Below, piece after piece: positions 10,395 to 24,834 of a stretch of 64,000 nt of DNA. Position numbers and translations under genes: made by a program. Below the pieces are notes generated by a model. The model searched no databases and had not been told where the DNA came from. It saw only the letters and a list, made by a program, of their open reading frames with translations. The stretch spans positions 63,889,132 to 63,953,131 of the forward strand of contig NC_090729.1 of NCBI RefSeq assembly GCF_036898095.1, read 5' to 3'. The number at the start of each line of letters is the position of its first letter. The first letter of the stretch is position 1. Source of the DNA: Palaemon carinicauda (lineage: Eukaryota > Arthropoda > Malacostraca > Decapoda > Palaemonidae).

Positions 10395-11110
10395 ACCTTG
10401 TTCCTTACTCAAATCCATATCAACCTTCAAAAGCTGATAAACAGGACTTAAAAAGGCAGTGGGTCTGTCTGGTGACGTAGAATTTCCTTAGTTGGTCAAT
10501 CCATTGTCTTATTTTCTTTCCCCTGCTTCTTCTTTTGTAATCACTATGGACCCATTCAGTTATTATTATGTCGGTCTATTGTCTATCATTCTCATTATAT
10601 GTCCTCTCCATGTCCATTTTTTTCTTGTCGTTTGAATAACCTCTACTTTAGTTTGTTCTCTTATTATCCACGTTGCTCTTTTACTGTCTCTTAGTTTAAT
10701 TCATATCATTAGTCTTTCCACAGCTCTTCAAGATGTAACTAGCTTATGTTTTGAAGTTTTAGTAAGGATCAAAGTTTCTGCTACATATGGTAATACTGGT
10801 AGGACAATTTTATCAAATAGTTTACTTTTTTAGAGAAAGTGGTATTTCACCTTTCTTAACCCATTTTATTTACCAAAACTGATATTTTAACATTGTGAAA
10901 GTCATTTACCTATGTTTCAGATAATGCTAATATGTGAAAATATTTCTCATTTATCAATTGGACTGAATATTTCCTTAGACACAATTCATGACATCATTGG
11001 CATCAATGGTTGTCTTTTCTGCTAATGTCATCAATTCCAGATCATAAGTTATGACATTTCTTTATTTACTATAAGGTCGAATAGTTTGTTCAACTCACTG
11101 CAATTTATAC
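10395..11110 (-). mobile_element. LINE-derived repeat, 3' part (inverted partner of 33085-33815)
   Basis: On the minus strand this reads as the decayed C-terminal end of a LINE reverse transcriptase followed by its 3' flank. It matches 33085-33815 in reverse orientation over about 700 bases. Shared blocks include GGAACAAGGTT.AAACTT, ACAATGGATTG.C, ACCACTTTCTCTA and TAGCATTATCTGAAACATA. The better preserved partner shows the protein signature (AQRAMERLMIG, then a KKWTW.GH-like stretch). Multiple stops make it non-functional. Because the matched block extends beyond the RT, both copies probably derive from one longer repeat. Confidence 0.6.
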
Positions 11111-13474
11111 ATTTTATCTGTTGTGAGTTGTGTTTCTTGGTGGTTTGATTTCCTGATAATTGCATATGGTTAATTTATCTCCGCAGCTTTATGAGAAAAT
11201 GTTCATGGGGGTTGTTTGGGGGTGTGCTGACACACAGCTTGAATGACACCAGCACCAGGACATATGAGAGAGATACTATTTCTTGTTTTGGCAAAGATGA
11301 CCCTCTGGGATGCCAGGGAAGCTTACTGATTTACTATACAACGTTCCTTTCTCCACATCCCTCTTTATGAAGCTTTATTTGTAGGGAACTATCAAGTCAC
11401 AGGAAGAGCTTATTCCAAAGAAGCTCTTCAGGATTAATAGTAGGAAGGATCCAAATCTAATAGAAGCGTATGGGGATTGGCATTTTGGGCACTCGTAGAT
11501 TAATGCGCCACACACATTGGTCTAGTCTTTGTAGACCCTTTTCTTATCTACAAAGGAGAAACCTCCTTGACCAGCGAGGAATATCCTTGGTCCTCTACAT
11601 CTGCCATAATCAACTGCTCATAACTCAAATCACTGGAGGAAAATGAAGAACAACTGAAGTTCTCGAACTCTGAAACATGATCCTCATTCTGTAAAGCAAC
11701 AGATGCTAAACTATCAGGGCTACAAAACAAATGCTTCAGTTTACTTTCTTCTATGGAGGAGGAGATATAGGCAGGAACAATCTCGCTTAGCCTTATTCTT
11801 TCTACAACCTTTATACTTTAATTCTGCAGAGAAGAAATCCACTCCATAAAAACATCCCAACGAGATATCATATCAAACTTGATTAAGACCCATTCAGAGA
11901 ATAAGCGGGTTAACGATTTTTTTAGATCAACCATTACTTAAGCTTTTCTTTATCAGATTCAAGAAATGAAAATCTTGTCTAGTCTCATCCACTTCTAATT
12001 ATCTAAAATGTTAATGAATTGTTTTTGATATTATTGATTACGCTACCTCCCTATCAGGCATATAGCTAAAGCATAATCATTCGTGGATTTGAGAGCTTAA
12101 AAATAATTATACTTCTTGACTGCAAATAGGGATGAATAATTAGAAGTGAAGTTAAGAAGGACAAAGACACCCAGTAGGTTGGGATACACCTCAAAGGTTA
12201 TGTTAGGTGGGGAAAATTAGGTTAGATGGTGTTTTTGCTATGTTCTGCATTATTTGTCCAATGATTCAAAATATTATATATGTTTTATACATATGTAATA
12301 CCTTCATCATATAAAAATTACAAGTCATTCGATCAAAGGCTTTTGGATTTATTGGCCAAGGTATATGTTTCTCCTCTCATATGATGCCAATTGTATTGAA
12401 AAGCATACCATCAAAACCTCTTTATAAATCCAATATATTTTTTTACTGATTTTTTTTCACAATTTTCTTCGTCATGAAAAAAGAGAAAAGGGAAATTCAA
12501 ATTTCCATTACAAAAAAACTGTGAGATCTCTATTTTTCTTTTCATTGATATTTTCTCTTTAAAATTGAACGATAAGTAAGTTAGAAAAATGTACCTAAGT
12601 GTGATTAAGTATGTTTTAAGTTTTAAACTCTCGCTTTTATGATAATCTTACTTATTCCTACACGAGGGCTCCATAAAAAAGGTATTAAAGCCATAAGTTT
12701 ACCGATACACCTGGTGTAAGTGTTTCATGAGGTGCCAGCTGCCTCTCTTTGTTGCCATAGTTTTATTTAGAATGTTCCAGCTTTGTACTCTTTTTCATGC
12801 TTCCCTCTCTTCTTGGCTGTTTTTTTTAGCTCTCTGCTAACTTTTTGTTTTTCCTTTGACCTTAGGTTCACGAGGACATTGTAAAAATATGATGTACATA
12901 TGAACAGCAATTAAACAAAGACACATACAATATAACTTCTAAACATCTTTGGAAACTGGCTGGTCTTTTCGTAGATCGTACTTTGTGTTAGCCTACCTTC
13001 TACCAGTGTCTCCCATCTCTGACAGAAGTACGAGATATCGGAAATTAAGCTAAAAAAACAAATCGTTATATATCTGCAGATAAAAACACACACAAAGACG
13101 ATTCTGTCGAACTCAGTTATGCAGACGACGCTGTAAGAATTATGTCATTATTTATTGACCACTCTATATTCACTACTTGTAAATATAAAAGCCTGAAACT
13201 TCTGGAGAGTATATATGATATGTTTATGCATACAGAGAAACTATAAAGCGATTTTAAATTGCTTGAAGTTGTTATGTCAAACGCCATACTGGACGGTCCC
13301 CTTAAAACATTATCTCACTGCTGTTCTGTTGTGACCAGGGTTACATAGATGTGCTGACATGTCAGCCATGTCTCTCAGTATTAGAAGTAAAATGTGCTTT
13401 TTCATTCTCTCCCAACAAACTACAGAAGGTTCTCAAAGTAGTAAACACTGCAGGAAACACCACAAAACCCTTCA
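11111..13474. other. Unassigned interval
   Basis: Mostly AT-rich, without recognisable homology. 11548-11730 on the minus strand holds a 60-aa open frame (serine/acidic-rich, SSFSSSDLSYEQL). It could conceivably be an exon, but no flanking splice signals or homologues are recognised, so it is not called as a gene. Confidence 0.35.
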
Positions 13475-14457
13475 TTAACCTAAAAGGTGCTGTGCATTGA
13501 TTTTATCACCGTATTATGAGCTGTAAATGAACGACGTCAATATTAGCCATGCTTCATTTTCCAAATTTCCTGCTACTAGCTCAGTGACGTAGATATATTT
13601 TTCAACCAATCAGCTGGCAGGTGGAGGATAGATTTGCCAGATATTATATGGTTTTAGATACAATAAAAGGGAAAATATAACATCAACCTCAGGGGATGGG
13701 TGGAGCTATCGACATATGTTTTTGATAATGGTAACAATGTTTTTCGTTTCCGACCCATTTTATCATTATTTTCTATTCTAATTCATCAGAATGGCCTTTT
13801 ATGATGATAATAAGGATTCTTTAACATTTACTTGTGACTCTGACATTGACAATGGAAGTGATTATGACATATCAAAGGATGAAAGTGACGACTGTCCAAA
13901 CGTATTCTTATGATTAAAAGCTAAAATCTAATTACGTGAAAGTGCTCTGAAAACAAAGTATGACCCAAGATTGAAGTCTTCAAATATGTATGAATAGGTT
14001 TTATATATATCTTCCATACATGTTTATGCCTTTTTCAGTTTTTTATAAGGTATGTAATAATAGTAGGTAATAATATTCTAGGCTAGAGTGTGCGTATGCA
14101 AAAACACTCTTACAAATATCCTTATAAACAGATCCATTCAACAAACAATTATTTCTTGTATATTTATCAGAGATTTTCTTATGATCGTTCTTTAAATTAG
14201 CTGATATTCTGACATGAAAAAAATGCATCTAAAACTAATTTATTATCTCATCAAAAACGAAAAACGTCTTAATATTTTTATCATTTTTAATTTTTGAAAT
14301 GAAAAAAAGAATATTCTCTATATTTCTGTAAGATTTTATTATTAATTTTTCATCTCCATTTCAAATAAATTTTTTGGGTAATTTAATTTGTAATAAATGA
14401 GAAAATATTAGTTTTATGAGAAAATTGGTAAACTCATAATACTCACTCGTGGGTTAA
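13475..14457 (+). mobile_element. Candidate TTAA-flanked piggyBac-like relic
   Basis: Bounded by TTAA at 13475-13478 and 14454-14457. Just inside the right TTAA the minus strand reads CCCACGAGTGAGTATTATGAG. Inside the left TTAA is CCTAAAAGGTGC, with a GTATTATGAG block about 40 bases in. Between them, 13791-13913 is a 40-codon acidic frame. No DDD catalytic domain remains. The ends are only weakly similar, so this is a hypothesis. Confidence 0.35.
13791..13913 (+). pseudogene. Short acidic frame, possible transposase N-terminus
   Basis: The ATG at 13791 opens a 40-aa peptide rich in Asp, Ser and Glu (CDSDIDNGSDYDISK, then DESDD) and stops at TGA 13911-13913. Acidic, Ser/Asp-rich N-termini are usual for piggyBac-family transposases, and the position inside a TTAA-flanked segment fits. 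Compositional similarity is the only evidence, and the remainder of the protein is absent. It could equally be chance or a fragment of an unrelated gene. Confidence 0.25.
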
Positions 14458-14990
14458 GACATACAAGTCCACCATTTTGTCAAGCGCCATCCCGGATATA
14501 CTGCAAGTGGATTAAGAATATCACAGGTTGTGAAATGTAAGAGAGCCTGATAGGTAGACACTACTGGACAAAATTGACTGAGATTCTTACAAAAGAGCAG
14601 CAAATGCCATCAACAGCAAATCGACGATCAAGGGATATTTTCAGATACCGTCGCTCCAATGAGTACGCAGGGAGATATCGGTGCTCTCGTCACAAAGCTC
14701 TGAGCTTTCTTGCAGTCAGTAAAGGAAACATTGCTGAGCAAGAAGGGAGACACATTCATCAATCCATTCCAACAATGTTAGCTGCATAGTGAATGGAACT
14801 AAGAGACAGGATGCAACAAATAAGATTTCTAAATGCAACACAGAAGCTTAGTAATGTTTACAGTGCACTATTTGGAATGTCCTGAAAACAGTAGTAATCC
14901 ATGCTCCCGTTAGTTACCCCCTTTTTTATATCTATTATTTCCCTCAGTTTCCCATCATGCTACGTATCCTCACAGGTTTGTCTTTTATGT
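14458..14990. other. Unassigned interval with a 71-aa open frame
   Basis: 14574-14789 (+) is open (a basic/polar peptide with FLAVSKGNIAEQEGRHIHQS). I do not recognise it, and no domain is visible. It might be a transposon fragment, but nothing in the sequence establishes that. Confidence 0.3.
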
Positions 14991-16650
14991 AGCTTCAGAA
15001 GAGTTTTTTTTTTTCTATTAATATTGGTAGTTCTAATTAGAGTATTTCATATTTGAGGCCGTCATACCATACTTTGTCAAATGGCTTTGAAATATCTCTG
15101 CAGATGACATTGCATTGGTGTTTTGCATTATGTTGGTTCATGGTTATTGTTTAGTAAATTGCCATGAGGGCATTTTCATTGCTTCTCCCTGTTCTTAAAT
15201 CGGGTTGGTGCTTGTAGAATATTTTGTTATTTTCTAGGAATCTCCTTAGTCTTGTGTTTATGATTTTTTCAAACACTTTTCCGGGTACTTCCAGCAGTTT
15301 GATTGGCCTTCTTTTTGCTGGCAGTTTGGGGTCTTTCCCTTGTTTGGAATTCCTTCTTTACTTGGTTTTGGATAATATCCTATTGAGAGTGTAAGGTTTA
15401 ATATTTGTTGGAGTCTTCTCAATGCCTCGGTTGGTAATTTGGATAGCATTAACTTATGCCACTTTTTCCTTGTTCTTCGTGTTTGAATGATTTTACTGCT
15501 TTCATTATCTCATGCATTTTAATGTCTGTTGTTAAATAGTTGTCCTCGTCCAGTCTTTGCAGATCTGCGTTTTGATAGGGGATTGTTCGTTCCCTATTCC
15601 CTTGTAGGAAGTAGAGGACTTCTGTTTCTGTGGCTCTGTCGAAATTTGCCTTTTCTTCTTCTGTGAGTTCGAGTGTGCTGGCCTATGTTTCAATTAGTAG
15701 TTTGATTTGATCTTCGGTGTCATCCACTTTATCACCATTATTGTTAATTAAGTAAGGTATTTCTATTTTGGGTTTTCCCAGCAGTCTTTTTAGGTTTTTC
15801 TCATAATTTTCCTGAGTCGTTGTATATTCATCCTAGTTTGATTATCGTGTTGTTCCACTTTTCTCTGTTTATGCTGTTGGTTTCTTCAATTATTCCATTT
15901 TAATGTCTTTCTTAGGGTGTATGTTACCTTTATAAACCTGTGAGTTTTTGATTGTAGGTAATTTATTGGTTGTGATAGTAATTTTAAGTAGTCGTTTTCT
16001 GTGATGTGTTTATGATATGATATTCTCTTTATTGGATAGACTGTTCCTATTTTTTTCCGCGATGTCAGACATCCATATAATGCTAAGTTTATTGGGTATA
16101 ATTTTGTTGTTGAGAATTTAGATATAATTGGAATATGATCAGATGATTTAATCTTACCTGTAATATGTTATGGTAAAGGTTTGCTCTGTTGTTTCTAAGT
16201 ATTATGTCAGGTCTTCTGGTGTATTGTAGATCTAGTTTGTTTTTCATTGTGTTGAACATTGTTTCTATGTGTGTTAGGAGGTTATTGTTTATGTATTGGT
16301 TAAATGCATTTCTTATTGCATTTGTTTCTGGGTGTCCAATGAAAGAGTGTCTTTCATTTAGGTCTCCTATTATATATGTGGGAATGTTGCTTTGTATGAG
16401 CTGAGTTCTATCTGTGTTAGGAAGGATTGGTCTTCTGTGTGGATGGTATATTGTGCTGATGATCATTGTACCTTTCGTTGTTTGTATTTGTACTGTTAGC
16501 ATGTCTGAGTTGTAACTATCTACTTGCTTATGTTTAATGGCGGTTTTGGTTGCTATGGCAACAACTCAATTTCTTGCCTTTTGTGTTTTCTTTCTGTAGA
16601 TACTATATGTAAATTTTTTCATTTGCTCTTCGTTTAGAGTATTTGTATAG
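14991..16650 (-). pseudogene. Jockey-like LINE ORF2 relic (endonuclease and reverse transcriptase)
   Basis: Minus strand. 16502-16089 is open for 137 aa and carries an APE-type endonuclease: TIYHPHRRPILP, then the GDLNERHSFIG motif (catalytic Asp/Asn) and YTRRPDIIL. 15449-15258 gives the RT entry region (MLSKLPTEALRRLQQILNLT), and further frames continue with blocks equivalent to SLLEVPGK.FEKI and to a CRDIS..FDKVW palm motif near 15060-15110. Many frameshifts and stops separate these blocks. The sequence ends near 14990, so the catalytic YxDD region and the C-terminus are missing. A matching ORF1 lies upstream at 16800-18030. Jockey affiliation is from motif style and two-ORF architecture. 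Confidence 0.72.
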
Positions 16651-16799
16651 TTTGATAGTATTATATATGGGTTAAGTTTCATGTATGTGTTTGTGAGGAC
16701 ATTTTTCCTTGATGACCATGCTTGGACATTGCATTATATTAGTGTTATTTCTTTTATTATTAGGCAATTTTAAGCCATTGTGTCTACTTTTGCCTTGTG

Positions 16800-18030
16800 T
16801 TGTAATTGCTTCTGCTCTTGATTTAACAGGTGATTCCTTCTTTTATTTTGTTATATTCCTCCACTTTTACTCTCTTTAATCTTATCAATTTTGAGATATT
16901 ATCTATGTTTTCTGCTAGCAGTTTTACTATATCTCTTTTTCAGAAGTCTTTATGATTCCATGTAACCTTCGCTTGGTTGCTGTCTAACACCGTGATTGCT
17001 CTTTTCCTGCCTTTGATTTTTTTGGGTCAAAGGTGTTGTTACTTGGAGACATAGAGCTGTATGTTCAGGTCCTCATGGGACACTTTTCTCATCCTTTCTT
17101 TCTCTTTGGCTGTTTTACTTTTGGAAGGCCACTTAGTTCATATATTTCATCAAGGGTTATGTGGGGTTTGTAGTTCCATTTTGGGAGGGGGGGGGGGGGG
17201 GGTTGTTAACTGTTTGGGTAGCCTTGTTGCATAATTCTTTCATGTTTTTTAGTCTTTGGCAGTTTCTCTGTGTTTTTTTTATTTCCTCTTGAATAATGTT
17301 TTTTTTTTTTTCTGATAGGGCAGGAGGCTTGCAGTGTTGTGTGAGGGCCACTGCAGTTTATGCACTTTGGGGTTTTATTACAAGTTGTGCATCTGTCCTT
17401 CTGCACAATTGGCGCACTTGGTCTTCTTTTTGTTGGGTCAGTGTTTTGTTGGATGGTTGTATTTAAAACAGTTGTAGCAAGGGATTATTTCCAGGAAGAT
17501 CTCTTTTATTTCCAGGAAGATCTCTTTTTTTTCTAGCAGGTCGGGGGGAGGTATTGAATGGTTACCTATTAAAATACCATTTTTAAGTATCTTAGACTAT
17601 TTTGTCATATTAACTTTTTCAACTTTCCATTTTACTACTCACTACTGATATCCTGCCAAATTTTAGTTTTCAGAGGCTCGTGACTTTAATGTTTGTGTTA
17701 TTTTATTCAATTTCCTCTATGAAGACTTCGTCAAAGATATCATCAATATGGCTATCAATTTATTTAAGGATTACTGTGCGTTCTGCATTGTATTCTGGGT
17801 GGGGGGTTACTGCAATAAGGTTGAGTTTTTCTTCTTAGCTCCTCTTTTATTTCAGGGATTAGGGGTTTTTCTAGGTTCTCATCTTTGAGAACTACAGTGT
17901 ACATATGTATTCCACTTAAAATTTCCCACTTGAAAATTTCGTGGATTCTTGGGAGAGACCAGAGCTTGGAGGTAGTCTCAAGTGCCTTTTGCACTTTGTT
18001 CTTATCTTTGATAGTTATTTTAGGCATTCT
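16800..18030 (-). pseudogene. Jockey-like LINE ORF1 (gag-like) relic
   Basis: Minus strand, upstream of the ORF2 relic as expected for a two-ORF LINE. The N-terminal frame (18027-17764) begins MPKITIKDKNKVQKALETT. Further on, 17406-17206 encodes DRCTTCNKTPKCINCSGPH, a cysteine/histidine knuckle expected to bind the element RNA. Several stops and frame changes occur in between, and a 16-base G-run at 17187-17202 (a C-run in the coding sense) is one likely site of slippage. The role is inferred: RNA-binding chaperone in the ribonucleoprotein. Confidence 0.6.
17187..17202. repeat. Poly-G tract
   Basis: 16 consecutive G inside the decayed LINE ORF1, in the middle of what was the coding region, and so likely a secondary expansion. 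Confidence 0.9.
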
Positions 18031-18540
18031 CTACGATTTCCTCTTTGCTAGCTACCTGAAAATAGCATATTTACTTTATAGTTTATTAATCTGGAATGCT
18101 AACTGAATATAGCTTTATTTAGCTTTATAGCTTTATTTTCTACTAGCTAATAAATATAATTTATTCACTTTATCTTTGGAGTTATGAGGCTTAGAAGGTA
18201 ATTGAATATAGCTTTGGTTCTTACATATCTGCTTTTTTTCACGAGCTACCAAAATCTCTTTTGGTTAATGGGTAAGGATGGGGAATGGGTAGGATAGGAA
18301 GCACATGAAACTGGATATACTAATAGGGGGGTGGTGACGTTGTCAATTCATAAACCTGCAAATATAGTGGAATTTTACGCTGTAAATAACGAGGTGATTA
18401 GCCTTTGAATAGCGTGCTGTGACTATTCTCAAATTACTATTTTTCTAGTAGGGTTAACAGGAAGTAACTCGGTTGCTTACTAGATATAGATTGCCAAAAT
18501 TCTATCCAAACAGGGGCTCTGTTTCGAATATGAGCTTTGT
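18031..18540. other. Probable 5' flank of the Jockey-like LINE, unassigned
   Basis: Contains short direct repeats of TATAGCTTTATTT (18110-18140) and no coding frame. It lies just upstream of the LINE ORF1 start on the minus strand, so it may hold its 5' UTR. Confidence 0.35.
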
Positions 18541-19930
18541 TGGAGGAGTGGGAGGATGTGGTTTAGGGTCTGACCGAGGCCAAGGAGGTTGAGGAGGGAT
18601 AGGACTTTAGTGATAATGTGGATGGTGATTGGTATGAGGTCTTACAAGGACACTGTGTCCAATTGATGACTGAAGATTGTAGGGAATGGGTTAGGAGAAG
18701 GATTTTGACAAGGTGTAGGATCTGGAGTGGATGAGGTCTGTTGAAGGATGAGGGTTGGGCTGGTGGTAGTGGTAGAATCGGGAGTAGCAGCTGGTACTGG
18801 AGCTGGGGCCGGCCTCTGATGAGGTCTCTTACATTTTTTCCTCTGTGGCTTTGGTTGCAGTATCGGTGTGTCCTTCGTACATGTCGGATTGGTATTGTCC
18901 AGAGGTTCTAGCCTTTTGAGGCCCTTTGGACTCCTTTTATTCCAGGTGTGGTGAGGCTGCGAGCGGTTGGGGCACTTGGGCCGGTCTTTCTCCCAGCGTT
19001 GTGCTCATCAGTGCAATTTTAAGTTGGATGCTTGTCACTGTAGACTCAACAGCTCATCTGGCTCCTGCATTCAGACTTGTGGTGTTCGAAGTGCTGGCAG
19101 TTGAAGCAACGGAGTGGTTCCCTTTCCAAGTCCTTTATTAGAAAGTTCCCAACAATCCAAGCTCCAAGGCAGGTTGGAGAGGTCCTACAAGGGTGACAAT
19201 GACTTCCCTGGTGGGTGCCTTACGACGGCCAAACTTCCTTTTGGGTTGGGCTATGGTTTGGCAATCCATGATAAGGGAGTTTGGTATCTTGACTGGGTAA
19301 ATGTATACCACTACTTTTCTCTGTTTCTTGGTGGGATCAAGGTAGGTTAGGAGGGCTTCATTATGCAGGTGTCTTACACTATCTTAATCCTTGGGGGTGC
19401 TGATGATATCACCATTTAAGCTGGTTCTGGCTGTAATCTTTAGTCCTGGATAAGCGGCTGCCATAGCAGCTACGGCCGCACATAACGTGGTCCCTCCAGT
19501 GGCTGGTAGTTTAAACTTGGGGAGTTGAGTTGCCATTAGCTTTGAGACTTCTAGTGAAACCTGGGTACTGCTGATTGGCTTTAACTAGGAGCCGAGTGGA
19601 GCACACAGTGCAGTTGCAATCCTGCATGTGTGCCTCTGTAGGCTGTGGGGTGGGCAGGTTGTCCAGGTCTAGGTCCATGGCAGATATGTTTGCCTCTCGT
19701 GTAGAGGTGGCTCCAGCTGTATACTCTTTTGAGCCCCAGGCTTGCGACTCCAAGCAGGCAGGCAGGGTGTGTCCATTGCAGTAGGGTGCTCTGCCTTCTT
19801 CTCCTTGGTCACTGGATGGGTTGGAGAAGGTGGAGATTGTGACTTGGTTACTGGTTCTTTGGGTTAAACAGAGAGCCAAAACTCTTGCAGACATTGTGCA
19901 AAACTACACTCATTGTGGTGGGCTTTATCT
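18541..19930 (-). pseudogene. Second gag-like ORF1 relic with PRE_C2HC-type and zinc-knuckle motifs
   Basis: Minus strand. It opens with a 127-aa frame (19894-19511; MSARVLALCLTQRTS). It then continues through frame changes with LPATGGTTLCAAVAAMAAAYP, KIPNSLIMDCQTIAQPKRK and the knuckle RCFNCQHFEHHKSECR near 19090, ending in a Pro/Thr/Ser-rich tail near 18700. The order (hydrophobic alignment domain, then CCHC knuckle) matches ORF1 proteins of Jockey/I-type LINEs. It is compositionally distinct from the ORF1 at 16.8-18.0 kb (higher GC, different sequence), so it belongs to another element whose ORF2 is not present next to it. Degenerate, presumably non-functional. Confidence 0.6.
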
Positions 19931-22295
<2,365 letters not shown>

Positions 22296-23265
22296 GAGTT
22301 TAGTAAATATATGATATATTAATTTCTAGCCAAATACATGAACCATGTATTTTTCCTATGCACTATCTTGTGTTTTATGCATGCATAACCATCACTATTG
22401 AGGCAAACCACACGTTTATGAGTTTTTGGTCCCCTTTATATAAAGACAATTATGGGGGACCCCAGAGGGTAACCAGAGTTTCTTGGGTGGGGAAAAGTGA
22501 TAAACGAGTGATTTACAGCAATAATAATGGTCAGAAATGCAAAATAAGCACAAGATAACTAGTTTGAAAAAGTATATGGTTCATGTACGTGGGTGAAAAG
22601 AGGCCAAAACAGGATTATTTAACACTTTTGAGATTTGTAAAAGGGTACAGAACCTAAAAAACCCACTTATGTTAACCTAGTGGTTCCCAGGTCAAAGCGC
22701 CTAGCCGGGGTCCAGCCCCTGGACCACCCTTACCATGTTAGAAACCCAAGCCAAGGGCAAGCCCTCCGGAAACGCCCACCCCCTCCCTAGGTCACAAACC
22801 TTCCCAGGTCACAACAGCTAGTCGGACCCCTGCTTCCCAAGTCACAAACTAGAAGTAAATCACAATATAATAAATCACAAATAAATCCGTACAATATGAT
22901 AAAGTGAATCAAATAAATCCTTATAATGTGAAAAAGTAAATCACAAATAATTCCTTTCCTTATGATTGACACCATCTCTTTTTGTACAGAAGATTTGTAG
23001 GAGAAATTATGCTGGCCTTCCCTAAAAATTACCGAATCAGACCTTTGAGGCATTATTTTGCTGTTTTTTTTTTTCTTTTCAATTTTGCACGACCAACAAT
23101 GGCTTTACACTAAACGCAGAGCATTTCCACCATAATGAATTGCTGACATAAATGAAATTAAACTAGATTTTGAAATACATTGATTTACTTCACTTAAGTT
23201 CCTTCTTCGAGAAGGGGAAGGTGATAAAAAATGGCTGTTGTAGAAAAACATCCGGGAATTGAGGA
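22296..23265. repeat. Dispersed ~0.97-kb repeat, copy A (direct partner of 52905-53860)
   Basis: Matches the 52.9-kb block throughout in the same orientation. Shared blocks are GTAAATATATGATA, TATATAAAGACAATTATGGG, GAGTGATTTACAG, GAGATTTGTAAAAGGG, CAGAACCTAAAAAACCCAC and AAGTAAATCACAAATAA. The centre (22680-22860) carries short C-rich minisatellite units built on TTCCCAGGTCACA...CTAGCCGG. No open frame is conserved between the copies, so it is non-coding. The ends do not reveal obvious inverted repeats. Confidence 0.75.
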
Positions 23266-24834
23266 AGACGTAGGCTACTTGTAAGCTGTTAATTAGTTTA
23301 AAGAAAGCACCTGAAAAATACATCATTGCATATGCACAGGAAGCTCTCCAAACCATGGGAAAACGCACATATGCAATATATCCCCTTTAGTCTCTAAAAT
23401 ATAAACAATGGAGTTAGAGTAAAAAATATACTTCACATTTTAATAGACCAATACGTAAATTATTATGCCCCAGCCCCTATGAAATATGAAGAGAAAAATA
23501 CAAAACTAGCCTGCACTCGTCCATTCATTATAGAAAATTCCATTTTCAGTAGAAATTGGTATATCATATATTTCCCTGGAGTTTAAAATATGTTCAATAA
23601 CCAATCAAATGATCAGAACTGGATGTCCAAAATATCTAGGAGAATTGCTACATATGATGCAGCTAATAAATCACGTTGACATGAGGATATTTAGAGATGG
23701 TTTCTTGTGACTGGAACCTAGATATAAGTCTACTGTAGGGTTTAGACTCTAGAGTGTTGGTCTATTATAACGTTATGTAATACAGACTACTTTTCCCAGA
23801 TGCAGTGCTAGGCGACATGTCTCATATTTCATCTGTAATACTTAGATTAGCTTCAGTAATTGCTGGATAACTTTAAAGTGCTAAAAGAGGTTCAAATTAT
23901 TGCATAATTTAGATTTGTTAAAATGTTTGGGACATGGGTACGGTCTAGGTTAGCAAGGATCTATATCAGTAATCATTTATACATTGAAATATTTTTCTTA
24001 TCAATTTCTATAAATTCATGTAAAGATTTTTTGGATATTTACATATAGACTACAATTTGTAGGTCCTTGAAAATATTAAATTTGTATTTTAGAAGGAGCA
24101 CCAGCAAATATGTAAGTAGTCTTCCTGTAATTTTCTCACAGCTATTTTTGTAAGGTAAACGGTACCTCATTTACTCTTCCTATATATGGATCAATCTAAT
24201 GGACAAGTGTTCGAGTTATAAATCCATAACAGGTCTTCTATAATTCAGTCCAGTGATCTAACTTTAACAATACACTGAATAGCAGCATGATTACATTCGT
24301 ATAGGTCCAAATTGTACAGATTACACTCGGTTCACACCCACGAAGTATGACGTCTATTGTTTGGATCGATGCCCACATGTGCACTAGGCAGAGACGGGGG
24401 GGGGGGGGGGGGGGGGAGACCCCACTCCAGTACTTCATATTCAAGTTCTTTCTCGGTTAAGAGAACCCCAATCCTTTCTACGGAGGTTTGTTTCATGTGG
24501 AAGAGACTCACGTGGGCTCTGGGTGGCTTCATCAAGTGGGCTTTTGACTGATTCTCTCCAGTATTCTAGGCAGTAAGTAAGTTGTTGATATTACGGGGTC
24601 GAGGCTATTGGTGGTTAAGAAGCTCTTGCAGGATTTCAATCTTTGTCTAACAGCCTGGAGACCATAAAGCGAGTGCTTTTAATAATTTCTTGGTAATATT
24701 TCTAGCTCTTTTAATGAGCTGTTCGGTAGGGCAATGTTTACCAATCTAAAGGGTACTAAAAGGAGTGTTGATCTTAAGGCACCAGTAATAAGGTGACATG
24801 CTTGATTTCAATTTGGCATCAACACAAGGGCAGT
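23266..24834. other. Unassigned AT-rich interval
   Basis: Nothing recognised apart from the poly-G run at 24396-24416. Confidence 0.4.
24396..24416. repeat. Poly-G tract
   Basis: 21 consecutive G. The overlapping short frames with Pro or Gly runs are artefacts of this tract. Confidence 0.95.

Noticed and set aside
11548..11730. 60-aa Ser/Glu-rich frame as a host exon
   Set aside because: No splice-site context, homologue or codon pattern that I can support.
12181..12240. TTAGG-type telomere repeats
   Set aside because: Only isolated GGTTAG words, with no tandem array.
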